Shown here in pieces: positions 45,962 to 58,243 of a stretch of DNA of 64,000 nt. A model generated the notes under the pieces. The model ran no database searches. It worked only from the letters and a program-made list of their open reading frames with translations, and was not told the DNA's origin. Each line of letters starts with the position of its first letter. Position 1 is the first letter of the stretch. This stretch comes from Heliocidaris erythrogramma. Its lineage: Eukaryota; Echinodermata; Echinoidea; Camarodonta; Echinometridae. Position numbers and translations under genes: made by a program. The stretch spans positions 18,111,725-18,175,724 of the forward strand of contig CM046866.1 in NCBI GenBank assembly GCA_025617745.1. Direction: 5' to 3'.

Positions 45962-48340
45962 GTAAGTCTACACTTTCTGATCAAAACTTCTTCACACTTT
46001 CATGAAGTTCTTTAACATTTACAGTTATTTACAGTTTAACATTAGATATCAAATATGAAATCAGTCCCAAGTACTGTGGCTAGCAAGATATTAAATTAAT
46101 TGAACCCTAAATTAATTATTTTTCTCCATGAATGAAATTTTAAAGATATTTGCTGAACAATAACTGTTGTAAAATTTATGGCTTTTTCAAAGAAAAGTAG
46201 TTTCAAATATATTTTTGCTCAATTCAAACCCAGGTGAAACTTTCACAAATTGCCCATTTCACCATTCTTCATGGAAAAAAAAAATCCTGCTCCTTATTTC
46301 ATTGGTCATCTTGCTGTACAGTTAACAATTCCTTAACCTGTTTTGAATTTGAAAAAACTGATACAAGCTTTTCTGAGCCAAATTAATGTTTGGTAGAATT
46401 CAAATTTTCTGGTGTTTTTAACTGCTTACAGTACTGAAAGGATTTAGTTTCACTATTTAGATGTTTCAATAAAGCTGAGTACATGTACATGACAGGCAGC
46501 CTACTTGTCATCCATCACCTCTGATAGTTATAAAAACTATTTTCTTGATGACTCCCCTGGGAGTAATAAGATATGAAAAATGGCAGATTTGATGCCAGGT
46601 TCTGAACAGCTTCCTAAGCAAGTTACACCAACAGAGTAAACAAGGTCTGGTTTGTTTGGAAAGCATCTTCAAAAGGTGGCTGTAAACTTGAATTTTATGA
46701 AATAACGGTGATTTGCTTGCAAGTTACAACATTTTTTGAGAGGTCTTCTTGCAGATAAAATCTGATACTGTCTACCTCTGATAGATGTTGCTTCAAGAAT
46801 TTAATTGCATTTGTTTGCAAGTTATGTCACATTAAATTTGGAGATTATTAGAGATGGTTGATTGAGTTTTGAAGAATAATGTCTCCTTTTGATTATGTAT
46901 CATAGTTTAAAGTAATGTTTGTTTTTAGTTTCTTCAAAAGCAGGCCTATATTTTGTTTTAAGAATGTTGTAGGATGCTTAGAGTGTGTAGAAAGAAAGCA
47001 AGCTGTTTGAAGATTTTAGGTTTGCAATGAGCTGGCCATGGTGCCTGTGCTTAGAAGCAGACTTTATCCAGGCATGCTCATTTTAAAGTGAGGTCATTCA
47101 TCTATTGATGACCATTGTAGGGGAAACAATTAATCACGATACTTCAGGTAAAGACCCTACTTTATATCATTAGAAATTAGTTTTATGACAGTCTGTCAAG
47201 TGATCTTCTCTGCCAACATGATATCAGTGATTGCTGATTTACATTTTGTTTGTATGTTGTTAAGTATGATTTTTGCACACAGGTGAATGTTTGTTGGTCC
47301 AGTTACTACAATCTTTCTTGTGTTCATCTACCTTTGAACCTAATCTATGAATGGTACACGGACAGAATTTAGCTTATATCATCATAATGTGTAATAATGA
47401 GAATGCATTCTCCTTGGGTACACATGTAATCAGACCAGTTTGCAACTGTACTAAAATTGTTCTCAATTGTGGATGTTTCTTCCTCGATGCCCCTAGCAAT
47501 AAACTATTTACATTTTCTTGATGTTGCTACATAATAATATCCTCATAAATGGAGACAATATATAATGCAGTAGTTGTTGCTATGCTGGGCAAGTCAATGA
47601 TGTTCCATAGCAACTTTTGTTTTTGAAGCAGTATGTATTAGATATTGACCCTTCATTTGACTGAAATTCAGTCAACTTGGTTGCTTTCCTGTACGTTATC
47701 CATAGCGTGTTCATGAAATAGTTTGATGAGTTGTAAAAGAAATCCACCTGTTGTTCTCTAGATAGTATGTATAACAGCCTGTTAGATATAGTATGTCTAT
47801 CCACCTGTTAGATAGTATGTCTAACAACCTGTTAAACCTAAGATGACCCGACAAGTCTGTGGTCGGTTGGGAGATTGCAGTCTCCTCTTATTTTATGCAT
47901 TCTCATCTAGAATGTGTCTCACATCAGTGATTCAGATCAAATTGAATTGATTCCATGTGTGTCTGTCCAATATACATGAAATTAGGGCTCACTGCTAGCA
48001 CAAAGGTGGATCCGGGAATGTCTGAAGGAAGGTGGATGGGGGGGGGGGGGGGGCACAAAAGTTTGAAAACTAAAAAAAATCTATGACTAATCTATAATGA
48101 ATAATGGCATCTATCAACCCAATAGAATATACCTGGTAAGCATATTATCATATATTCTCTATGTATGACACTGTATTTTGTTAATACGGCTGAAATGGGC
48201 TATCCACCATAAGTGAATCTAGAATTATATGATGTATATGATGTTTATTATTTATGTCATTGATTATGGAAATAAAAACAAACAAACGAACGAACAAGGG
48301 AATTATGTGTAATGATGTTGTTGTTGTCTTTCACTTGCAG
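45962..48340. other. FHOD intron
   Basis: Non-coding AT-rich sequence with a small direct repeat (CCTGTTAGATAGTATGTCTA) at 47755-47830 and a poly-G run at 48039-48051. No exon recognised. Confidence 0.7.
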
Positions 48341-48432
48341 ATAACAAGCCATGGCACAATTTGATGGAGCTCTTAAAAGATGATGGGCAGGATGCAGAAA
48401 TAATGACATATGTCATGACCCTCTTCAATAAG
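48341..48432 (+). CDS. FHOD: FHOD-type formin, FH3-domain exon 5
   Basis: Exon of 92 bp after acceptor cacttgcag, ending before donor gttagt. Two leading bases complete His, then 30 residues: NKPWHNLMELLKDDGQDAEI followed by MTYVMTLFNK. The family pattern is KPWxNxMELL-acidic-DxELxxYxMTLxNK. It ends in phase 0. The acidic KDDGQDAE corresponds to the EEKDGVDTE loop of vertebrate FHOD. The donor gttagt is weaker than the others. Confidence 0.95.
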
Positions 48433-49023
48433 GTTAGTCTAGCAACATTCACTTCCTAATAAAACCATTAAACAGAGACTCGGCTAAATTTTTGATTTGC
48501 TGCTCATCAGGGTAAATAAGCCAGTTGGTAATTGGTACATGGTACCAATGACGCTGAAATGACCCCAATTTGTACGCGCACACGCATTTGTTATGGTGGC
48601 CGCGCTACTTGTCTAACAAGTAAAATAATACTGGTGCATGCAATGTTGTGCGTATAAAATGACAGTGTATAAAGGTCAATTGTACTTGTACTCGGTACAA
48701 ATGACCGTTATCTGCACATGCGCAAATTGTAATTACGAACTGGTTTATTGTAAGAATGAACAGCATACCGTCTGTTGAGAGTCGAAGCAGCGTCAAGTGA
48801 TTGTTCTTTACTTAGGGCTATGTCCTTTTGGCTAGCAGATCTATAAATCTGAAAGCAAATATGAAAGCAGTACGAAAGGGAACTAAACAATTTATCAATA
48901 ATCATTTGTGACTCCTTGAATGAGATATTTGTAATAGTTCTGATGATATATAAAGCAAACATTGTTAACTGAGAGGGGTAAACTCTGAGGCCCGAATCCA
49001 TGACAGAGGTTTATCGGAAAATT

Positions 49024-49236
49024 GCGTTGAACACGGACATAATATACTAAAATAGCGTTGAACACGAACATAATATACTAAAATAGCGTTGAACACGAAC
49101 ATAATATACTAAAATAGCGTTGAACACGAACATAATATACTAAAATAGCGTTGAACACGAACATAATATACTAAAATAGCGTTGAACACGGACATAATAT
49201 ACTAAAATAGCGTTGAACACGAACATAATATACTAA
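49024..49236 (+). repeat. 31-bp tandem repeat, seven copies
   Basis: Unit GCGTTGAACACGAACATAAT followed by ATACTAAAATA, repeating every 31 bp from 49024. Units 1 and 6 share a G (CACGGACA). No unique spacers, so not CRISPR-like. Confidence 0.97.
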
Positions 49237-49264
49237 AGCTTTTCGACATGCACTCATCAGAGTA
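49231..49264 (-). ncRNA. Hammerhead-ribozyme-like motif
   Basis: On the minus strand: TACT (stem I), CTGATGA, GTGCATGTC, GAA, AAG/CTT (stem III with no loop), T, then AGTA (stem I partner). The order and core residues are those of a type I hammerhead, but the nine bases in the stem II position do not pair beyond the closing G-C. Activity is doubtful. Confidence 0.25.
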
Positions 49265-49432
49265 AATTCGCATGAAGAGAGGTTTAGCTTAAACCATGGT
49301 CTGAACAATAGTTTAAACCTCCATTGTGGACTAAAATAAGCTTAAATAAGCGTATACAAGCGCATTATTGACCGCCCATCAGACATGAGGACATGCACGT
49401 ACTACGCTTATGAAGGTTTAAACCATGGGTTG

Positions 49433-49780
49433 AACTTGAACTTGAACTTTATTTATCCAACAACAATACAAAACATGAAACAAAGTGTATACAAATTTAA
49501 ATATAACAGAGTTAAGGATAAAAAGGAACCAGAAAATAGCATGAATGCTAATCGAGTCTGGTACATTTCAACATTGGGAAACATAGTTTGGAAATAGAAT
49601 AAACAACAAAAAATGTAATGGCTAATATGAAGAGGATTATAAACAAAACTATAATACAAATATATTGAATGAAAGTTCAATAAACATTGTTTGGTAATAG
49701 AATAAACAACGAAAAATGTAAGGGTAAATATGAAGAAGATTATAAACAAAATTATTAAACAAATATAAGTGGATGAAAGG
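49433..49780 (-). mobile_element. LINE 3' end fragment with (TTGAAC)n tail
   Basis: TTGAACTTGAACTTGAACTT, then TATTTATCCAACAACAATAC on the plus strand, i.e. a minus-strand 3' UTR ending TTGGATAAATAAAGTTCAAG. The body contains an internal imperfect duplication (about 49575-49660 and 49684-49762). Belongs to the same 3'-end class as 9006. Confidence 0.55.
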
Positions 49781-50236
49781 TCATGTATGAAATATCTATC
49801 TGTTTAATCAGATACTGAATATTTAGAAACTTTTATCAGTCATTCATTTAAAAGGTATTTAACTAGCGTTTTTCTCAAGCAAGATATGGATGGTTTTTGT
49901 CCGCACAGCAGGTGGTTAGATAAACCTCTTTTGTGAATTTGGGCCTTAAAAAAAACTAGACCTACATGTTGGTCTAGTGGCAGATCCAGGGATCTTGTTT
50001 GTAACAAGGGAGCTTTCACTAGGTCAAATTAACAAAAAAGTAAATTGATACATTAAAACATACATGCAGTGTATAACATGCTGTTCATTATGAAGACAAG
50101 GGGATCAGGAATACTTTCACAAGAACTTCTTTACACATTGATGAATAATTGCATGTCTATCCTGCCTTGTTTGCATAGACTCCTTTTTAAGAAATAAGAT
50201 CATAGTTAGTAAACGAAGAAGCTTGACTGGGGAGGA

Positions 50237-50376
50237 ATTTTTAATTTGTAAACAAATCTTTCGGCATATTAATCCCAGTGTTAAAGATTGTATGCTCGAT
50301 CTGTAATGAAAAACACAAGTCAGAAAAAATTGGAACCAGCGGGATTCGTTTACAAATTTGTTTACAAATTAAAAAG
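50237..50376. repeat. Inverted repeat with TTTGTAAACAAAT arms
   Basis: TTTTTAATTTGTAAACAAAT pairs with ATTTGTTTACAAATTAAAAA across about 95 bp. Probably a MITE remnant. Confidence 0.6.
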
Positions 50377-52207
50377 ATCATAGTTTTAACATAAATGATA
50401 GAAGTGACCTTCTCCATTTAATTTCCAAATGACCACATCCTTGTGAAGTTAAACTTAGCATATCTATACTTCCATAATTTCCAGTGATGAGTGCAATTAC
50501 ATAATAGCTGTCTGTATTGCATGCTTCCCATTTTAATTGATTCATTTTTGGTCTGTGAAATGCTATGAGATCATAGTTAAGTAACAATTTATTTAGAATG
50601 ACGCATTCAAAGGAATCATCTCCGTTCATTGCACTCAGACCTACATGTATATGTAGACCTCAGTAAACTATCCTGTGAAATCCAACCTTCATTCAAGAAC
50701 ATTCCAGCAGTGGAGTATGTCAAATGGCATTGCCGCTGTGAGCTCGTTGGGTTGAAATGAGAGACACAGCAGGCTGCCATTTTGAAACCTAGTCTTCAGT
50801 AACACCTGATGGGGCTAGCGATAGACAAACTGAGTAATAGAATCTTCATGAGCCTTTTTTTTTCTTTACCTCTCTCATGCCTGAGAGAGTATGAAAAGGT
50901 GAGCCCGGGAAGTAATGTCAACAGCAAATTTCTGCTTGTATGCTTCCATTATATCACTGACATTACAGTATTAAAAGAAGTAATTTTTTATGAGAATTCT
51001 TTTTGATGTGGAAAAATGTTACTGTAATTTTTGTTGAAGCTTTTGAGGGTTTGTAAGACCTTTTTCTGTGGGGTTTGGTAAAATTTTCAAAACCTTCCCA
51101 TCAACAATCCAATTTCAATGATTTTTATTGCATTATATGTAGTCTTTTGACATTGTTTTTGTAGAGAAGGATTTTTGATATTTCTCTGCTGATATGTATT
51201 TTCAGTGATCCTAAAGATGGCTTGTGTCCCAAAGATGTAATTTCAAAACATTTAACTGGTAGAATATGACAAAGAAGGACCAGCTTGCCCGGAAATTGGG
51301 ATAATGTACGATACCTCTTCCTCACCCACTACTAAGTTCCAACTTTAGATAATTTAATTAACATAATAATCAGTAAATATGTTTGTTTGAAACAAAGTGT
51401 AATATTCTATACAACCAACCAGGAAAATACCATGGCTAAGTTCAGATGAATTTGATATCATATTATTTCTTGCCCGCTGGAACTAATGACTTCATATCTC
51501 ACGATGATACCTTAAGAAGTATTTTATTTTTTTTAAATTTAAAATGATTTTTTTTCTTTAAAAAGGAAGACCTTGTAAAAGTTTAAGGGGATGGGTCAGA
51601 GGGTGTGGTATGTGTAACTATTTGTTTAAGTGGTGTAATAAACAGGAACATACCTGTACACGTATATATGTATGAGAGATAAATCGTGGCATATCTAATA
51701 ACACTGAATGCCAAACAAGTCTCATAACCAGCATGGTGTCCTGTAAAATATGCAAGGTATCTTGTACCCATATATCAATGTGTTGTGTTTAAGGAATCCA
51801 TCTCTACAAACCAGATTAAAAATTGCCATATTTTGTAGGGACAAGCAAATTTAAATATGCCTCTTAATAAAGTCCTTAGGCTGTATTGGATTTAACTTAG
51901 ATGAAGAATTGAAGATGGGAAGTGGTAGAAGTGCGGACATCGCTTGAAGGTGAAACAGCCAAAAGAGACAGTAGCAAATATTTGTGACGTTGTCTTGGCT
52001 CTCCGCCCTCTCCTCCCAAAATGTCAGGATGCCATTTGAAATAGGGTGGATGTACACAGGGGTGGAATGCTGATGGGGGGCGTTAGTGGGGACAGGAAGG
52101 GGGTTTGTATTATGTTGGCCTCCCACTTCGTTCTCAGTCATTTCATTAAAACAAGTATTTTACTCTGTCATTCATCGCATTTTGTTTTGTATTGACATTA
52201 ATGTTAC

Positions 52208-52297
52208 ACCCGAGTCACACTGCCATACCGACTCCATTGGGGGTAATGTACATTTTTGTTCGCTCTTTTGTCTGTTTTGTGTCAGTGTGACTGGGAT
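52208..52297. mobile_element. Short MITE, CCCAGTCACAC ends
   Basis: Left ACCCGAGTCACACTG and right CAGTGTGACTGGG are complementary with one mismatch. The same CCAGTCA-type end occurs at 58001-58243. Confidence 0.5.
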
Positions 52298-52865
52298 ATG
52301 AGGATGATCTCATGGTCCTCTGGATGCCAATGTAAAGGTATTCATGCCCCTCCCTCATCTTCACTACCACAGGGTTTGAACAGCTTTGTTTAATAGTTTT
52401 TGTTTCCGTATAAATCAACATTTAAAAATACATGTACAAATACAAAGCATAAAATGAATAACAAAGAAATATGACTGGTAGCCCATTCTATTTCTAGTCC
52501 TAATTCTATATTCGTTTACAAGAATGTGGTCTCGTTTTGTAGATTCCTATCTAGATTCAAGGAAATATACTGTACAGAGTTTGTTTCTCTGTGCTAGATC
52601 TGACTGCTAAGGTAGACACATCCCTCTCTTATTGAGTGATGGAGGTGTTAAAACTTTCATGCTCTGAGTATGAAGATGTACTACAGGTTCTGATATGCAT
52701 CGCTATCAAGCTGTGCTGTTGATTTTATAGTCCTACAGCTATGTCAAACATACAAGATAAAACATATAAAGAAACATGCAAGACTTCTGAGGATGACGTT
52801 GCTTCTCCCATTGTCCTAGATCCCCCTCTCCCTCATCGTTCTCAGCATTCTCTTTTGACTCCTCA

Positions 52866-52990
52866 ACCTTCTCCTCCTCCTCCTCCTCCTCCTCCTCCTC
52901 CTCCTCCTCCTCCTCTTCCTCCTCCTCTTCATCCTCCTCCCCTCCTCCTCTTCCTCCTCCTCTTCCTCCTCCCCCTCTCTTCTTCCCTCT
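52866..52990 (+). repeat. (TCC)n microsatellite
   Basis: CTCCTCCTCC repeat with TTC variants. The proline-rich and glutamate/arginine-rich open frames on the two strands are artefacts. Confidence 0.95.
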
Positions 52991-53167
52991 CCTCTTCCCT
53001 CTCCTTCCCTCTCCTCATCATTCTCTCCTTCATCTTCCTCCTCCCCTCTCTTCATCTCTTGTCCTCTTTCACTCTACTTGTCATCTGTATTTCAAACTCC
53101 TTACCTGTCTTTCCACCCCTAGCCACCACCTATCAACCTCTACCCCCCTCTCACCCCTTCCATTTCT

Positions 53168-53410
53168 CCTCCATCCTATCTCAATCTCCTTATCTAGAAG
53201 ATCTTATCTGCATCCTCACCTTAGCTACAACTGCCAACAGAGGTATGCAGTCCTTCATCTCAAACTCCTTACCCTCCTACCTCCTATCCTCCAACCATTC
53301 TCCCCCTCCCATCTCACCCCTCCCATCCCCCTCCTAGTATCTCAATCTCATTATTTAGTCCATCTTATCTGCATCCTCACCTCTGCTACCACTACCAACA
53401 GAGGTATGCA
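53168..53410 (+). repeat. Local duplication, unit about 160 bp
   Basis: TATCTCAATCTCCTTAT...CATCTTATCTGCATCCTCACC and CCAACAGAGGTATGCAGTCC occur at 53176-53252 and again at 53337-53414. Confidence 0.7.
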
Positions 53411-54689
53411 GTCCTATCCATGGTCTTGACTCACATGTAATGTATGATTCATCTCGAAGCTATTCCACATCTACTCTGTGGAAAGACTTGATGCTCACAA
53501 CATTTAAGAGATGCTACTGTAGATGATCCCTTTATTCCCTTAATCTTCATAAGATAATCCAGATCCAGAATGCATTTATGATAATCCTTTGTTGCATACT
53601 GTGTGCAACAGAAAAAATGTTATGATTATTTTGGCACTCATTAATATTCCGTATCCTTTACAATCTGAAAAATAAGGCTACCAAAAATGCACTGCAGATG
53701 AAAAACACAAACTACAACAATAACGAAACAAACAAACAAACAAGGGGCAAACAACACAAAACAGGGAGAATCCCCTTTTCATTTGAAAGTCATTTAAATT
53801 ACAATTTACAAAACTAAATCTATGGCAAGTACCGGTATATTCAGGCATTACTATCTAGCATCTCAACTTTATATGAACATCCCTACATGTATTGTACATC
53901 TGATGACTTCTACAGCTGACTTGAGGTTTACCCAACTTTGTTGGACCATTCCAGCTGTTGTCATCTGACAAATGATGCTTGTATGTTTTGCTACTTAAGT
54001 GTAAGGATTGTGCAGCCTCATTTCAACTAAAGCAGCTTTGGGTCTGCTCTATGAGACAACTGTAGGAAATAAAGATGGTGAGGATATAATCAGGTGTAAC
54101 TTGTTAGGTAGTATAGATAACAAGATGCCTCCATTAAATAGCATTCATGTGGCGCTGTGGAATGTCAGTGACCCTAATGTTCGCTGAGGTTACATCATTC
54201 AGATGACAGAGTAATGTGCTCCCCAAAATAGACATTCCATCTTCCTCGTTGTCTCTCAATAATGTTTTGTTTTCCTTTGTCCAGATATTTCTCATTTGAC
54301 ATTCTAGATTCGTTATCCTTGTTACCCTGCATCTTATAGACATTCACACCATGAGTTGGCCCTGATTATTCATCAAGTTATTTGGTTAAAAATGATGCAC
54401 AAATTGTGTCCCTACAGGTTTCAATGTTACTCATTGCATAAGTTTAACTATATATAGAGATAGCGTACAAAACATTGTTTTATTTTATTTGTCTGAATAG
54501 GAGTTATCTTTGACAGGTGGAGTGAACTGATTTAAGGCATTTGTAACATTGCCAAGCAAAAGCCTTTTCTATGTAAATTGTGTGTGAAATTATCTTGTTT
54601 GGTTGAAATTATATAATATGTACTTTAAAAAACCCAGAAACTTACATGAATACTTTTTCAGGAATGTCAAAGATTTGATGTTGCGAATC

Positions 54690-55087
54690 AATTCTCGCTA
54701 CCCCAAATACGCAATTTCGCCAACAGATGGCGTTTGTCATGCAAACCACGCATGCGCAGTGCTGACAATATCCCGATTGGGTCGACAAGTGTTTGTCTTA
54801 TTGCATTGAAAATGTACACAGGTATTACAAAAATCCTCGAGTTTGAGTATAAATTAACCGACATGTTTGAAAAGATACCATGATTTATTGAGACAATTGG
54901 TTGCATTTTCAAAATTTGAGTGGTTTATGTCATGCGATCCAAAAATTAAGCATTTTAGCACTCATTTTATTCATAAGCAGTAGTATTCCAATACGGACCG
55001 GAAGTGAAGTTGACGAAGATGCGGACCATTTCCATGCATAATATTGTCCTCTACGTCGAAAATTGCATATTTGAGGTAGCGAGAATT
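54690..55087. mobile_element. MITE family J carrying promoter-like motifs
   Basis: Inverted ends AATTCTCGCTACCCCAAATA, then CGCAATTT; reversed right end AATTCTCGCTACCTCAAATA, then TGCAATTT. Inside are ACGCATGCGCAG (NRF1-like, 54749-54760) and ACCGGAAGTG (ETS-like, 54998-55007). 398 bp, no coding capacity. Confidence 0.7.
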
Positions 55088-56640
55088 AGTTTGCACCATG
55101 AAATTTACGTGAATGTTGATCACATGTGAAATTTGTGGAAGTTTCATGCATACGCAAATTTCTGGTTTTACAATAACATGGAAAAGGGATGTAGTATTGA
55201 AAGAGTGTAGATGGTTTGGTTGTTGATCAAGATGGATATAAAGTAGGACATCAGTTAGGGAAAGTGGGTCAGAAGTGACAATGAGTTATTACTGGCCTAT
55301 TACCTTTCTTAAAGGGCTCCGATTATCGGTCCATTTATGATCTATGTGCTGTCAGTAGATGTTAGGTTGACCTACATTAAGAGGCTCTTCCCTGGATTAA
55401 CGATTAATGATTAAAGATTACTAGTTAAATATCATGCTATAGGGTATATTCATGCAGGATGCTAAATCATTCTTAACTTATTAATTTAATGATAGGCCAC
55501 CTTATTATTAAGAGTAAAAATTTCTACTTTGAAACCCCAATACCTCATTATAGAATTATGGTATACCAACATGGAACCCAAAAACAAAAATACAAAAAAG
55601 ACAAAACTTGTCCCCATTGAAAAGTAGTCCCCTTAAAATGTCTCAAAATCAGGTTGCTGTACACACCTACTGTGCAAATCTACTGTGCAAATCTACTGTG
55701 CAATTCTAGTTTAATGACAAACCAATATTGATATACATAATGCTTCATTCTGGATTAGCATTGGGTGTTACACTACACATAGTCGTAGAATACCATTCCA
55801 ATTAATGTAGATGAGCCACACCATGAACCTGATAGGGTTAGTAACAGGTGTAAACATGAACCCAGGAATGTTGTGATGTCATTACATACCGATGAATCAT
55901 CTCATGCATATATAATTATCTGCCTCGGTCTGTGTGTAAACACAACTCGAGTTGCCGTATTTACTTTTTTGCTGCTCGAGGAGCAGTTATGGTATAACAG
56001 GTGTATGACTTTGCCTGTCAAGAAGCTGCCAAAAGTGCCAATGTAATATTTGTTTTGATATGAGAAGCAATATAACAAAGAAAATTAACCAAGTAAAAGA
56101 TTTTCTTTTTGATTTAGTGAAAGTAATACTTTAGCTTGGTGATTTCTTTAGAATTAAATTTTAAAGAAAGATTATCTTTTTCATGAAACATAAATTTAGT
56201 CAATATATATAAGCTTCATAATCATTGTATAAATTATTCACACCAAAGGATATGCATTTTGGTACATGTCAAAAGGAACTCTATCTAGATGTTATTTAAT
56301 ATTTTATAACTTTAAAGGGGTGTTTCGGGTGGTATAACTAAACTAATCATGATATAAATGGTTATAAATGGTTAAACAAATTGTCAAGCTTGAAGTTTTC
56401 AAGTTCCCACACATTTATAGACAAGTGCAAGTTTTATTTTATTCTCAGATGTTACTGACAACAACACATATTTTAGTGTTCCATGATGATTATATCATAC
56501 TGATAGCTCTATTAGAGCTGGGATCAGACTAAATAAGGAGGAAAATTTTATTTTTGATGTAAATTCATTTTGCTATTTACTTTGTGATGGATATTAAAAT
56601 GATCAAACATCATGGACTCACCCTTGGTCTTTGTCTGTTT

Positions 56641-57156
56641 GAGAGCCAGAAGGACGTTAACTCTGTAGTTACGTTCACACGATGGGAGCTAAACTTTCAG
56701 TTTCGCTTGTAGTATCAAAACTTTAAGTTAACTTGTAGTTATCTTGTAGTTTCAGACAGTATGAACGGACTTGTAGTTTCGAAACTAAGTTTACTTGTAG
56801 TTTTAGAACCAGAAGCGAGCTTGTGGTTAAGGCAGAAACCACGAGCAGTGGGTGGTCCTCCATTGAAGTCTCCATTAGCGATGACCTCGCTGTTCATGTT
56901 AGACTTCCGGGTCATACCCTTCGCACGAATTATTAACACAGGATCTGTATGTGTACTGCACACAATCAGTAGTATCTACTTCCAGGGTTAATCATGACGA
57001 TCGCTTGGCTTGTAGTTTAAGCTCGTTGTTTAGGGCTCGTGTGAACCCTCGTCACGGTTAGGGAGTCGTGGTTTCGTTAACTTAAAGTTTCGAAACCACA
57101 AGTCCCGTATGAACGTAGCTTAAGTTAAAGTATAGAGTTACTGCCCTTCTTGCTCC
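56641..57156. mobile_element. Hairpin MITE family C copy 5, split by MITE family A
   Basis: Outer arms GAGAGCCAGAAGGACGTTAA (from 56641) and AGAGTTACTGCCCTTCTTGC (to about 57154) normally lie about 20 bp apart. Here they are separated by the element at 56666-57119. Confidence 0.7.
56666..57119. mobile_element. MITE family A, second copy (nested)
   Basis: Ends TAGTTACGTTCACACGATGG and, reversed, AGCTACGTTCATACGGGACT. Inner motifs GGGAGCTAAACTTTCAGTTT and CTTGTAGTTTCGAAACT match 3636-3968. An open frame on the plus strand (56761-56991) overlaps the repeat and is not considered a gene. Confidence 0.7.
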
Positions 57157-58000
57157 AAACATACGATATATGTAAGCAATGTTTATTAGTGTTGTCATGG
57201 AAATCCAATCACCGTGTGTTCTAAAAGGGCATGTATGTTATGCCTTTCACAATACATTGCTTCTCAAACATACCAACGTTGACAAGATTCCTGCCCAAAA
57301 AATGTCATCTGATCTTATCCATTTTATTCTGTGGGAGATTTTGGACTTGAGATTGATATCATAGGTATATATCAATCAGCATAGTATCAAATTGTTTTCT
57401 GGTTTTCTTTATTTGATATTCTTGTCAGAGTGCTCTGGTAATGTGGGATATTGAATGATTTTCGATCACTCAGGGTGATACAAAATATAATGACAGTTTC
57501 TCATGTATTCATACCCTATAGAAATATCGGAATGTACCTTGATTATACATGTAATTGAAAACAGTGCAGCCTCATATATAATATCAAAGGTGTGTTAATC
57601 ACAATTAAATTCATGGTTGAACTTAGAAGTAGAAATTATGAAGAATAAAAAACCCAAATATGTGCAATATTTATTTTTGTGCATTTTGATTTAGCAATGT
57701 AGTTTGATATGTAACAACTGTCTCCACTCTAGTAGTAGTGATAAAACATAATTATAGGTGATTGTTGTAAGGCCATTAATCTCTCTAAAACGCTTCTATT
57801 TTACTTGTTAGCAATTCTTTCCCGAATTATAGTCTTATGAAATATAGTTGAGTACGTCATGAAAAGCGTGACATTCTCTTGCATTTCATACATTCTGACA
57901 TGTACACCTACAACATAACCTTGATACACATTATTTTAATTTTTGTATTTGCTTCGTTCGAGTTATTATCTATATTTAGAAATGATGACAAGCTACTTAT

Positions 58001-58243
58001 ACCCCAGTCATACCAACCTGGGCCATGTTTCATAAAACTTGTTATCAATGACAAGTTATAATAATTGTTATAAGCTACTGAAATACCTGAATCTGATTGG
58101 CTGAGAGCAAATTTGTCATAGAAATGGGCCAGGACCCTGACCGACCTCAGACCAACAACAGACCGAACAAATCATTACATTACCCCAAATTGCCAAGAAG
58201 TGGTTGGTTTGGGGTAGAGTCTGTTGATAGGTGTGACTGGGTT
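58001..58243. mobile_element. MITE with ACCCCAGTCATACC ends, host of a nested MITE
   Basis: Left ACCCCAGTCATACCAAC, right GTTGATAGGTGTGACTGGGTT (complementary with a small indel). Inner sequence GACCTCAGACCAACAACAGA belongs to the outer element. It is interrupted at 58020-58130. Confidence 0.6.
58020..58130. mobile_element. Nested MITE related to family D
   Basis: GGGCCATGTTTCATAAAACT to ATAGAAATGGGCC, with the shared blocks TTATAAGCTACTGAAAT and CTGATTGGCTGAGAGCAAAT also seen in 18908-19044. Confidence 0.55.

Larger units (their letters stand above)
48989..49945. mobile_element. MITE family H copy split by two insertions
   Basis: The outer 25-bp ends (GGCCCGAATCCATGACAGAG on the left, TCTTTTGTGAATTTGGGCC on the right) match the family at 37747-37955. 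The expected interior (GGTTTAGCTTAAACCATGG, ACTAAAATAAGCTTAAATAA, GAAGGTTTAAACCATGGG) survives at about 49278-49432. Two foreign blocks interrupt it: a 31-bp tandem array with a ribozyme-like end (49014-49277), and a LINE 3' end (49433 to about 49780 or beyond). Confidence 0.7.

Noticed and set aside
49024-49236. CRISPR-like or satellite origin
   Set aside because: Seven contiguous 31-bp units without spacers; a plain tandem array.
52741-53337. 198-codon proline/serine-rich frame
   Set aside because: Driven by (TCC)n and CT-rich sequence and by a local duplication; not a gene.
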